The notes under the pieces: model-generated | Database searches by the model: none | Told to the model about the DNA's origin: nothing | The model's input: only the letters and a program-made list of their open reading frames with translations | Translations under genes and position numbers: made by a program | Assembly: GCA_018907035.1 (NCBI GenBank) | Contig: JACCIC010000028.1 | Location: 1,767,501-1,831,500 of the forward strand | DNA: 64,000 bases | Reading direction: 5' to 3' | Source of the DNA: Sycobia sp. Sy_11 | Lineage: Eukaryota > Arthropoda > Insecta > Hymenoptera > Epichrysomallidae | In this document: positions 46,187 to 58,500 of the stretch, one piece after another | Numbering within the stretch: position 1 is the first letter of the stretch | Layout: each line of letters starts with the position of its first letter

Positions 46187-47847
46187 CTAGCTTGTGCCAT
46201 TATTCATTTGCTCAGTTTCTTTTTGCATCTGTGATTCATTTATCCTATTTATTGTTTCTTTCACAACTGGTTGAGCTTTTTTACGTTCAGGTAAGACTTG
46301 TAAAAATGTTTCTTGCCAAGTATTACCTTCAGTCATCCGAAGAATTATTTCAAATACTGAAAAAATATATCTTATTTTATTATGTACATAAATATTTTAA
46401 AAATGTGAAAATGTGTCATGTTGAAGATAAATTTTTTGGTTAAAATAAAAATTTTTAACAAGTGTATTTTCTTCTTATTATATTTTTAATATAAGTTATA
46501 AAATGACTGTTTTTCATTAAAGTTTATAAATTATTATCAATAAATAATAACCAAAAGTAAAAAATGTTTTTTCTTTTCTTGATTTTATCTTGGACACACT
46601 GTTATGTAATGTAAAATCAAAACGATTTTAGAATAATTTATTTAAATAACTGAATATTGATTTGTATATTTGTTTATTGACATAGAAATCATATAAATTA
46701 CCATGATCAATGGACAGGACTTTTCTTGCCTTCATCTGTAAAAATTTGTCTAAAGGTAATTTTCCATGTTTGATACCATTTTCAATAGCTAAATTGTGGC
46801 ATAGACCCTTTAAAAATTTAATTAATACAGAATATTATATAATGTTGTATAAAAAGATAGTTAACTATAAATTTATTATATTCTCTTACTTTTTGACAAT
46901 TATGATCAACAAGACCTCCAATTACATATACATGGTCATTCTTTATTTCTTCTATAATATTTTCCGATTCACTAGTTAGGTATATAATTTTCTCTCTTGG
47001 AAAAACTTTTAAATAACTTTCTGAATAAAATTTTACCTAAACATTTAGAAAATATATTTAATAAAAAATTTATGAAATTGACAAAAATATGTATATTTTT
47101 TTATTAATAATATCTATATAACTAAGATTTTTTTATAATTGTTGAGATATGAATCTAATTTATCAAAAGTTTATGTAATTTTCTTTCTTTTTTTTCATTC
47201 AATACTTTGAGATTCATTTCTTTTAGATAATTATAAATATTTTATTTATTTAAGTATAAATATTGTATATAATATATACTCACATCCCAATGTTCATAAC
47301 CATTATGTTTTCCCATTTCTTCAAATGATTTACCATGAAAACTAGTTAAAGAAAATTGTAGTGGAGCAACAGCTCGCCTGTTTAAAGTATAACACCTTAA
47401 AATTTGCTTAATTAATTTAGCTATGTCTTTGCTAATCATCAACTCATCAAATGACAAATCAATTGTTATATTTATTTTGCAAGAGCTATTTGCCATGGTA
47501 CACGTTTTTAAAAATTTTCGTGACGGTCCTAGATCTATGTTATTTGCTCTAGCAAAAGCCCTTTTTTCTTTTGCTTTTACCCTTTCTCGCAGCCTACCAA
47601 AAGTTCAAGTTAAAATAATGATATTGTTATACAAATAAAGTACTTAATAAATATTTCGTTACCTTTTCTCAGGTTTCAGCCTCAACCATTTTTCGTGTTT
47701 TCTAATTTTTTTTAGTTGACGTTTGCTTAATATGTTTTCTGTGTTTGATTCTTGTATTAGTTTATTTTCAGAAAAACAGTCACTTTCATTTTCTGGATCT
47801 TTGACAATAATCATAGAATTATTTGTTTGATCAGTATCTTCGGTCAT
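46187..47847 (-). CDS. tRNA (guanine(9)-N1)-methyltransferase, TRM10 family
   Basis: Methylates N1 of purine 9 in tRNA using S-adenosylmethionine. Exons (5' to 3'): 47663-47847, 47284-47593, 46890-47036, 46702-46807, 46187-46356. They sum to 918 nt, 305 aa, with all phases closing. The N-terminus is acidic and then basic (LSKRQLKKIRKHEKWLRLK). The SPOUT domain starts with INITIDLSFDELMISKDIAK, followed by RRAVAPLQFSLTSF, KIIYLTSESENI, the hallmark YVIGGLVDHN (catalytic-type Asp near residue 209) and KLPLDKFLQMKARKVLSIDH. It closes with TWQETFLQVLPERK. The length and basic/SPOUT layout fit the cytosolic/nuclear TRMT10A-like branch rather than the mitochondrial TRMT10C. There is an E-box cluster upstream (separate entry). 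Confidence 0.95.
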
Positions 47848-47941
47848 TATTTACAAAATAGAAACACCATTTGTCTAAAAATATGTATACAGAAACTAGA
47901 AAAAATTTTTTTTGTAAGCTAATATAACCTATGATTCAATT

Positions 47942-48240
47942 TAAATGAGGCATTGCAACTTTGCAACTGCAGCCAGCAAGGCGCACCGCGCAGGCTGCAG
48001 ACGCGCAGGTCTCCCCTCCATTTTAGCACTGCTTCTATTTACCAGCTGATACCAGTTAATTCCAGCTGCTATGCTACTGCCATATATCTGACTCGCAGCT
48101 TGCTATCAGTCTGTTAACAATTACCGTTACCTACTATCAGCAGCTATCAGCTGCTATTACCTGTTACTATTATCAGCTATTGCAGAGCAAACAATTGAAA
48201 AAAAATTGCTGAAACCAGCTGAAACCTGCTCTGCAGAAAT
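47942..48240. promoter_or_regulatory. E-box-rich promoter region of TRM10 gene
   Basis: Upstream of the TRM10 ATG (47847) there are four perfect CAGCTG palindromes, at 48043-48048, 48063-48068, 48148-48153 and 48216-48221. Related CAGCT[AT] sites are at 48096, 48141 and 48174. CAGCTG is a bHLH-type E-box. Promoter function is inference. Confidence 0.45.
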
Positions 48241-48976
48241 GTGACCTGGTGATAAGAACGATATTTATTAATATTTACTGAATTGCGACTTTCGGTTGTA
48301 AGCAAAGTTTTTTATATTTTCTGTACCGCACATTCACAATAATAACGTCGTAACTTCAAATCGTACTTCAATTTCAAATTAGGTTTGTCTTACGTCTGAT
48401 CAGGTTCAGAGTAATTATAAAATGATGTGTAAGCTGGTATAAAAAATTATGTTTTTTTCATTTTAATAAATAGACTATTATTAATTCAATTTTAAATCAA
48501 TAAATAACTAACTGAAAATGTAATTGTTTTATCGATCGTACAACTTCAGTAAATAGATATAGAAGATATAGCTTTAGTAGTTAGCTTAACTTAGGTGATG
48601 TTTTTAGCTCCTAATAGATATTAGGAACTTGTTTATAGGTAAGCTCTGTAGAACAAAATTTTCCATTTTAATTCATATTGTTATACTAAATTATAAAGTA
48701 TAATTTAAAATAAAAATCTCTAAATATTCAAAATGAAAAATTTGTTAATTTAAGTATCTTAACATCTATTTTATCTCAAATTTCTCTATGAAATATTATT
48801 TTTTAAATACTTTAAAACTAATTTATATTCTTATATTGTAATATTTAATGTCTTAAAGCATAAAAAGTTCTTTTATATTTAACATATTTATTTTAAAAAT
48901 CTTTATAAATTCTTTTAGAAAAATAGTATTTGTGTAAAATAGTTATCTATATATACATATATTCAGTAAATATTAA
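48241..48976. other. Intergenic DNA between TRM10 and MVD genes
   Basis: AT-rich, no gene seen. It contains the 3' flank of the decarboxylase gene, which lies in tandem (both minus strand). Confidence 0.6.
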
Positions 48977-51241
48977 TTAAGAATGTGATATTAATGATTT
49001 AATAGGTAAACCATGACTGTTTAAAAGATGTGCTTCATCATTATTAATTTGTTTTGGTCCATCTCCAATGCGGGTGTGAATAATATTTCTTAGTTTTCCA
49101 GGTAATTGTTTTGTAAACGTTAATTTTTGTAAAATTTCCTATAAGAAATAAAAAATTTACTTTTGATATTCTTTTAGAAAAATAAATTAATTTGAATTTC
49201 AACCTCAGAAGGCAGAACAGTTTCCAAAGGAATTCCTTTCCTATATTCAACATTAGCATCTTCTGCTGGAGGAAAATAATAATCAAGAATACCAACGAAT
49301 TCTGGAACATCTTTTTCTAATAAAAATAATGTACTATTTGGACCTGCATCATATGTGTAACATACCTAGAAATATAATAATATATCAACATTATATCTAC
49401 ATATTATATTATTTTTTCAAATTAATTTACTTTTAATCTATTATGAATAGCATTATACAAATGAACTAAATCAATAATTTGAAGGGAAATCTCATTCAAA
49501 TAAACGTGTGGAGGATAAGTATCCAAACAAGTTGCATGCATTTGATTAGAATCTTTCATTGTAAGTTCTGCAAATGTTTGAAAGTTTTTATTTAGAATAG
49601 CTTCTTGCATTTTTTCTATTCTTTCAGGAACAATTTTTTCAGCTCTATACTTCAGAAGCTCTGAATTCATTACTGATCTTTTCATTCCCAATGCGCTGGA
49701 TACTTTCTTTTTTGTATCACATACAACTAGTATTAATATTCTCATTTCAGGCCAGTGCAAAATGGGTGAAATTTGCTTAGTTATACTATCACTTCCGGTT
49801 GGATCAGAACCCATATACCATCTAACAAATCCTCCATAGATACTTCGACAAGCAGATCCTGAACCAACTCTTGCTACTCTACTTATGTCTCCCTATAGTG
49901 GACAAAAATTAATTAGTTAGTAACAGTTCAATTAAATATTTTTTAATCATATATTAAAAAACTCACTTCTACTTTGTATAGTTTTGAAAGAGCAGAAACA
50001 AGACAAGCATATCCTGCAGCACTTGAAGCTAATCCAGCAGCAGTAGGAAAATTATTTTCTGAACAAATATGTAGCTTCCAGTTATTTATTTCTTCAGAAG
50101 TTTGTGCTCTTTTTCTTACTAAAAATTTTATATCACAATTTTTTATATTAATTATTATATTTAGAGTGTTTAATAATTATCTATGGAAAATTTTATCACA
50201 TACATTCCTGTAAACAGTTTTGTAAACGTGGATTGTTTATAGATTCTTCTCTACAATTTAATGCAAAAACAAAAACATAGATTAATCTTAATATATATTA
50301 GAATAAAAATTATATTTTTGTGATTTACCGTCCATTTAACCATATTTTATCTTCCTTAAAATTTGAACTTATCATAACTGTTGTTTTCGCACACAGCTGA
50401 AGAATAAGTTTGATGTTATTATTAAATAGAAAAAAGTAATATAAATTAATATTTGAATAAGCATATAAATTTACATGTTCAGTATCCAAGGTAGCACTTA
50501 TTGAATCATTTATTGGAAGAATTAAATGTTCATCTCGTTTACCCCCTATAAATATTAAAGATAATTGAAAGAATCTGTTTTAAATTTTTCTTTAATAAAA
50601 ACAAATAAATTGAATATTTGAAGCATAAATTTTCTCATTGTTATCTTTAAAGCATTTTATTATAATAGTATTTAAATTTAAACAATGATTTAAATATGAG
50701 TCATTTATAGGTAATTTTTTAAAAGGGAAATCTATACATTCATCTCGTTTTTAAAATAGAAATGTAAATAAAATTTATATTTACATTACAATGTGTCTGC
50801 TAACAGAGGGATTTAGATTTTCAATATTATTTATTTTACAAATATAGATAAATATTTGTAATTATAAACAAATATATATTGTATTTTTAAAATATACTAT
50901 TAAAAAAAAACAAAAAATTATTACATAATTAAAATTATTATTAATATTAAAAGAATAAAAATTGATATTTATTGTGGAATTAAAAATAAGATTTATATTA
51001 ACTATCTATTTATAACTTGCATTAATGCTTCAAAATAAATTATATGTGCTAGTGTGTCAAATAACTGTAAATTTCTTTACATTGCTGACATTGCAAATTC
51101 CGTTTAATATACTATATAGTTAGATATTATAATTATATATTATTATAGCACTATAAACAATAATATTGAAATAATAATCGGCAACTTACAGTATTTTATA
51201 ACAGCGATGTTTACTGGCGCGATAAAAGTAACTATATTCAT
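48977..51241 (-). CDS. MVD: Mevalonate diphosphate decarboxylase
   Basis: Converts mevalonate diphosphate to isopentenyl diphosphate with ATP; in insects this feeds juvenile hormone, dolichol and prenyl groups. Exons (5' to 3'): 51190-51241, 50475-50545, 50329-50396, 50204-50250, 49967-50118, 49431-49892, 49204-49365, 48977-49138. They total 1176 nt, 391 aa (about the family length), with every phase closing. The start is [20 protein letters not shown]. The GHMP-kinase-fold loop is [15 protein letters not shown] (residues 101-115), followed by [17 protein letters not shown] (139-155). Next are [29 protein letters not shown] and the catalytic Asp290 in YDAGPN. One donor is weak (GAG|gttgaa after 49204), but it is the only one that avoids an in-frame stop. 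Identification is secure. Confidence 0.96.
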
Positions 51242-51373
51242 TTTTGAAAAGTCTATATGGAAATGTTAACACATTCGGCTTCGCCGCGTAGTAGAAGACT
51301 GAATAGTCAGCTGGAGATTGAGTCAGATGGAGTGCACTATGGAATAACTGTGTGGAAGTTTAAAAGTGGGGAA

Positions 51374-51442
<69 letters not shown>

Positions 51443-54400
51443 CATTTGGTTACAATCGTATGGCCACACGACGCATGTATATGGGCTGTAGTCGTAGCTG
51501 CCGTAACCGTAAGTATATATAAAGTATTTATCATACTAATAATATATAAATACCATATCTTTTTAAAGAATTAATGTTTTACAATGTGATGACTTTAGTA
51601 ATTGTATGCATTAGAATTATATCGACGAAAAGGAAATATAGTAAAAATGATAGATCGAAATTATATATGTTTATAATAAAATTTAGACAATACTTTTAGC
51701 AGCCTTTATGCTGATGTAACTTTATATATTTTGTATTTATTTTTATAATTAAAATTTATATAATTATTAATATTTTATCAAATGGAATCCTCATTTATAC
51801 ATATAAACAAGAAATCAGGTACTTATATATGGAATCTACGTAAGGATCTATCAGAGATTATTACTCGAATTTTTCATTCCTGTTTTTACAATATAATAAA
51901 TTGAATCCTTGAACTATTCCATAATCTTTAATGTCATTTGGGGCCGCCGGAATGGTATTACTCAAAAAAGTCTAAAGATCGATAATGTAAATAAATTGTT
52001 CATAATCCTTTAAGTCTATATAAAGAATAATTAATATAATAATAACTAATAGCGATATATAAATAAAAGCGTTCTACGAGAAATAATAAGTTTTATTGAC
52101 ATACATTTTATATAACATATACTCCAATAAGCAAGAAAGAGAAAAATGAAGTATATCAATTTCTTTTCAAAGGACTAAGATTTGAGAGTGATAATGAGAC
52201 ATCTCGAAAAAAAAACAATTTATTCGATTATAAGGAACACTTATCAGATAGAATTTTGTGTCCCATACTTCGAGATATATCCTATAGATCGAATATATTT
52301 ACGCAAAAAAATTAATATACAGAACATTTTCAATATATTTTTCATAATATGAATATGCAATAAATGTAAGAATTTTACAAAAAAATAGCAGTGGCATATA
52401 TCTCACAGACATATTCTTTTATGCTGAACATTGAATTTTTGAATGTTGCACAATTCAAACGTTATATATTAATGAAACTAGCGAGAGAGAATTATGTCTT
52501 CTTGGCAGAAATTATAATTGCTAAAGTCGTCTTTAGCATCTATTTTTTAATCTCGAAATTAATTTGATTGTAAAAGTATTTTTATCTTTATAATGATTTC
52601 TAATTATTGTACTGGTAAATCGTACGTTGTCGAGATTAAAATTAATAATAAACGATTATGGAAGTACTATATATATGACTAAATGAAGATTAAACTTTTT
52701 ATCATTATTGAGAATTGAGGCTAAATTCGTTTAGAATATATTCATTTCAAAGAAGTGACTGTTGATTTTTCAAAAAGCATGTAGAATAAATATTTATAAT
52801 TGATTTTTGTTAAAAGATCTTTAACGAGAGATTTTTAAGATTATATGCTATTTTATTTAAAAAATTTAATTAAAGATAAATAAAATTTTTTAGTAAAAAA
52901 GTTTTTTTTTGGAGTTTGGAGGTACGGCTCGTAGACTCGGTAGGTCGAGGTTTACTTTGGCTTTTAATCGGATACTTAAATGACAATTAAGAGATATATG
53001 ATTTTCCATGTCTATATAGATAATAAATTTATTACAAATATTTTTAATAACATAATTCTAAGGATCGTGTAGTATAAAATGTAATAATTTGATTGTGAAA
53101 ATACAAGATTAAATATATTTTGGTAACATAATCCATTCAATTCTATATTTTAGATAAACTAATGTAAAGAAAACGATCAATAAAAGTTTATTAAAAATGA
53201 GAAAGAAGTATAAAATTAAAAAAAATTACTAAATATAATTAATATTTGGAATTTAATTAGTTAATAGTTTATATAAGTTAATTAATAGTTTAAATTAAGA
53301 TCGTTTAAATTAAAATTAATTGAAGTTATACATGTATTGCTTACATAGAAAGTTTAATCTACACAATTTTAATATTATTTTTAGTTTTAATTATAGTTTA
53401 ATGATTTTTAATTTTTTTTTAAAGATGTTTTCTCACGATTTTATATACACGAATACTTTTTATTCTATAAGTATATATTGAAATTTTCTTTCATATTTAT
53501 GTCAATATATTAAAAACATTTCTATCTGAGAAAGCTCAATTGCATTTAATTTATTATTATTATTATTACTATTATTATTATTATTATTGTTGTTGTTGTT
53601 GTCGTTGTTGTTGTTATTGTATCATATAATGTATATTATTGACGTGTAGTTCAAATAAACTATTTAATTATCTGGCAAAATTTGACTTAAAAAGAGGTTA
53701 AATATTAAGTAATCTAAAATGTTACTGTTTTAATATAAAATAATAGTGTATCTATATATAGTACTTCATATTTTAACAAGTGCATATAAGGCTAATTAAA
53801 TTCTTTTTAAATTTCTTTTAAACATTAAGCTGTCAGATTCTCTACTCATCATTCATACCGTGTACAATTTATTTGTTAATTTTTATTGATTGGTTGTTGT
53901 ATAAAACGATATAACTCGTTTATCAGTGTGCCTAATTATTTTTTCCAATTAAACTCGGAATTCATGCTTTTTATAATGTAAGCTCTCACATAGTTTTTTA
54001 TATGGAGTTTTGGTTTTATTTAATTCGCATCAATTTTCTACAAAAATAGGGACAAAATCGCCTTTATTCGAGAGCAATTTCAGAAGACAATCAGAAATAT
54101 ACATCAAAATTTTCTTTTATCTCAACGGATCGTCGACTAGTTTTTCGTGACTTTTTTAGTTCCTTTTCTTAAAAGAATATAATTAATTCACACAAATTAA
54201 TAACACATAAATATGATTTAATCAATTAATTTCAATAGCTTTTCATCGACGGAATTTAATTTAATTTTTAATCGAAACAAATGACGTATTGCAAACACAA
54301 ATAAAAGGTGTAAGGTCACCCGTAAATTAAAATCTATCTATTTATCACAAGGATTCTATAGAATGAGAGAATCGTATAAGACAATAATAATTATATATAT

Positions 54401-54986
54401 AATTTCAATAATTTTCGTATAAACATTGGTGAGATGATATCTTCTTTTTTATTAACATGATATATACAATTTCTATTTTTGAATATACGTGTAACGTATT
54501 TTAGATAAAACTATAGCGTGCTTTTTATAATTTTTATAAAAATCTAAATAATCACAACATTATTCCAATTGAAATCGTGAAAATATTGAATCTTGTGTTG
54601 ATAAAAAACATATTTTCATTATTATATTATGAAGACTGGAGAAAACATCGAATCCTACAATATAAGTGATATATATCTTAGGTAATATATCTGACCCAAT
54701 ATATCAATTATAACTAACCTTAACTGATCCGTGATCCCATACGTATTTAAAATACCTTTCTGTAATTTAGTTCAGCAAGCTCCGTTTTAATTAACGTAAA
54801 ATGAATATAAAATTAATCAATGGCATTGTAACAAAATACGAATTACTTTGTCGCCATACGTATACTACGTATTTGCGATATATCAGAGATGGATGTATAC
54901 ACACGTCCCACTCTATACATCATACGCATGCGACAAAGAATAAGACATGCGAAAAGCAATCAAGATGAATAACGTAAAGCACACAC

Positions 54987-55052
<66 letters not shown>

Positions 55053-55559
55053 TAAGTAGATAAAGATATCGACAGTCGACCGATCGACATTCGACATGAT
55101 TTGCAAGTAGAGTTGCAAGCTCCTTGCAAGCTCTATGACGAGTTGGCGCCTATTTGTCGGTACGGCGCAACGCGCGGTGCACGCAAGCCATACGCCCGCC
55201 TGCAGTACCGTCTGCAGCTTTGAAAGAATCGAATATCGAAATATTTTATGCAAGCGTGCGGTAAGCGTGTAGTTCAGACAGTTCAGAGAGTGCGGTTTAA
55301 ACTCTGCTCCCCTCCCGCCCGTGTTATTTGTAACAAATACAAAAGTACGAAACATGAAAGCGGGGAAAAGTAAAATGGTGTAATAATATATAAGAATATA
55401 TATACATGGTGATAACAATCAATTTCTTTCAACGAGATCATTTAATGTTTACTAAGAAAACAAAGTATCATTCATAAATTCATTCTAGGCATTTTTGCCT
55501 AGAGCAAGAAAGAAAGAAGAGAAGAAAAATAAATAGTCAGTGTAGGTGTAACAGAAAAA
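51242..55559. other. Intergenic DNA; 5' flank of the TPR gene
   Basis: About 4.3 kb, mostly AT-rich, with no recognisable gene. (TA)n at 51377-51439 and 54990-55051; a (TTA)n/(TTG)n tract at about 53560-53617. The 55130-55330 interval is GC-richer and is the likely promoter of the downstream gene. Confidence 0.6.
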
Positions 55560-58500
55560 ATGCGAACACGTTGTTGCATAGTTAGCTATGCATTTTGTTT
55601 CCTAGTAATTCAGGTGAAGTTCTCAAATTCACGGACCTCTTGGCGCCTTAACGGTGATAAGATTGTGAAAGTAACTACCACAGCGAGCGCGTTCCAGGCG
55701 CCGGCACTCAACGCCGATGATCTTATTTTTGACATCCTGACAGGTAGCACTAGCCTTGGCAATGGACAGGGCTGGATCAGGTTTGCCCCGGTATCTTCAA
55801 CAGCTACAGAAAAGCACCAGGTCTATTGCAAGGAGTGTAAGAATTCTGTGGCTGAATCTGAAGAACGGTGAGCAGATCATTTGAATGGTAATATTATCTG
55901 TTATTACTTTGACACTTACACTACACGAACAAATTTACATTATTCTTTAGAGTAGAAAAGGAGCCTTTTTTGTTGTCACTGGAGTTCTGCTTTTATTTTT
56001 TGATTATTAAAAGAATGTATAATGGAGTGTATAGAGAGTAAAAGAAGTAAACTTTGTTAAAAATTAGATTGGGTTTCAAATGAAAGAAGTAACACGAGAA
56101 TAGAATAAATAGATTTATAAATAAATAGAATAGATTTTACTAAAGGTGATTCTATTAAGAAAATTAATTTCCTTATTAGAAATTTAATTATTGTAAGAGG
56201 GTATCAAATATTTATCTTATATAATACTTAAATGATACTTTATCTTTTCGTTCACTGAAATTTAAATTGTTTTTATTCAAAATAGTACTTATCAAAAAAG
56301 TAATTATTCTATAAAGCTCTATAATTGATAAATTTAAATAGAGAATGCAAGTTCAAATAAATATTTTTTTATTGTTCGATAAAATACACTCTTTATACGT
56401 GTAAGCATAAATTCATTCATGATCTGTCAATAATGTGTGAAAGATAATAATAGGTACTCAACTTTGTCTACTCTCAAAACATACAGCATGTGTTTGTTTT
56501 TAATATATTAATAAATGTTGCATTACAAGCTTAAAAAGAATCATAAATAGTTAAAACTAATTCTATGCTTTCAAAATTTTTCCAACTGTATGTGCTTCAA
56601 AAGTAATTGATAAATATATAAAAAGATATATTGATAGTTTTGTAATAATTTATTGTTTTTACTCCTTGATTTTATTCATCCAAATATTTATAAAATTCAT
56701 GTTTCTAAAATTTTCTTAGAAAAAAAACTATTTATACATAATAATCCAAATTTCAATCTCATAATTTAAGAATCTTAATGTTAGAATAATCCAACCTAAA
56801 TTTTTGTATGTTATTTTATAATTTTCATATGCATTTCATTTAAATGGAATACGAATAATTTTAAATATATTCTATAAAGGAGTGTTTGTCTTTTATGTTT
56901 TCATTGAAATAATTTTGTCATTAGAATACAATTTTTTGATAAACATAGTTATTGAAAAAGATTAAAGAATTTTTTAGAATCAATTTTATTAAAAAAAACT
57001 TACATTTATTGTTTAATCGATACCCAAATGAATAATGTATAATGTATAAGTGATAATTGGTGTTTAATTTTTATGAACATTTATAATAGAACAGGGTTTA
57101 CAGAGTTTGCTAATTAATTAGTTTTATTATAGATTGTTAGAAAATCTAATTATGAATGTTTAAATTGATAAATTTGTTTTTTTTTAAGTATATATTTTAC
57201 AAAAAAATAGTTAATAAATATAGTATATATTTCATAGTACATGGATAATAATTAATTTGTCCACTATAGTTTTGAACGATATTTTACGTTACGTTGTTGT
57301 GATTTTGAGGTCGGACCGATGTAAAATATTTAAACTTCTTTTATCTTTTAAAAACTACAATTGATTCTGAATTTTTTTCTATGCTTCATTCAGAATTCTT
57401 ACGGAACGTTCATTGATATACACAAAAAACATAGAGCGGATATGTCATATTGAAAAATGTTGCTATCACAGAAATATTACAAAATTTTACTGCAATTGAT
57501 TGTTTCCAACATTAAAAATCAAAATTACAATTAAAAAATAAGACGACTATAATATATATATACAAGTATAGTAATTTATTAATTTTCAGCTATAAGCTTT
57601 TTATTTGTGTAATGTAACCATTTATGATTAAATCAACAATTTATTAAAAAGAAAATTATTTTTTAGAAATAGGTAGCATACAGCCATTTGCACGAGTGCA
57701 CTCATTAGCATTCACGATTTCATTATTTTTGCAAAGCATGTAATATATGTAATGCGCGCATGTAATTTTGTTCGAGATTATCGTCACGTTTCTCATAGTG
57801 CGTATTTAGATGTATTCCTGTAAACGTAATTCTCACTTATCCACGCCCAAACACCTCCGCCTCAACGTTAATGATATATATTATTTATGCGTTTGCGATC
57901 GCTCGCCTAAAAGCCATGCTTAAAAGTATATACCGGATTTTATTTTTGCCCCTATATAGTCAGTACCCTTATATTCCTAGCATTCGTGCAAACGCCCAGC
58001 CATCGCCTATATATATATATATATTTGCCACCCCCATGCACAATGCAAACGAATCAAAAAAATTCGCCTCACGCACGCTCTCGGCAGCAGGCGCATCTCC
58101 GATTACGCGCTCAAGGATGACGCTAACGTGACCGAGGAGGAGGGCCTCGGCCCTGGCGGCGCGACCGTCCCCACCTCGCCGATCCCCGGCGAGCAGCGGC
58201 AACAGCCTCGGCAGCGCAGCTGCGGCTCCACGGCACTGTCCTGCGACGACATCGTCCTCGACTGCGGGAAGCCGGTTAATTTCACCTATTACGATAATTT
58301 GCCGGGCGTCGCGGACAGGGCCAAGCATCCCTTGGTGCCCGAGCCCAACGTCGTGCTCATGTTCAAGAAGCCCGACGAGAAGGCCGCCGATTTCGATATC
58401 GACCTGCTCGAGCGACGATTGAAGAGGGCCAAGAGGGAGGTGAGTCTTTATCGTGGCATTATTGGGACGGCTCGTATTCTATATATGCGAGACGCGAATT

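Noticed and set aside
46072..46443. 123-codon plus-strand frame
   Set aside because: It overlaps the last exon of the TRM10 gene antisense; the minus-strand product is clearly conserved.
49974..50213. Plus-strand frame inside the decarboxylase gene
   Set aside because: It is the antisense of MVD exons 4-5, which carry the [13 protein letters not shown] loop.
19147..55051. Many open frames with YIYIYI, SLSLSL, VCVCVC or RERERE runs
   Set aside because: They are translations of TA, CT/GA and GT microsatellites, open in several frames and both strands, with no domain outside the repeat.
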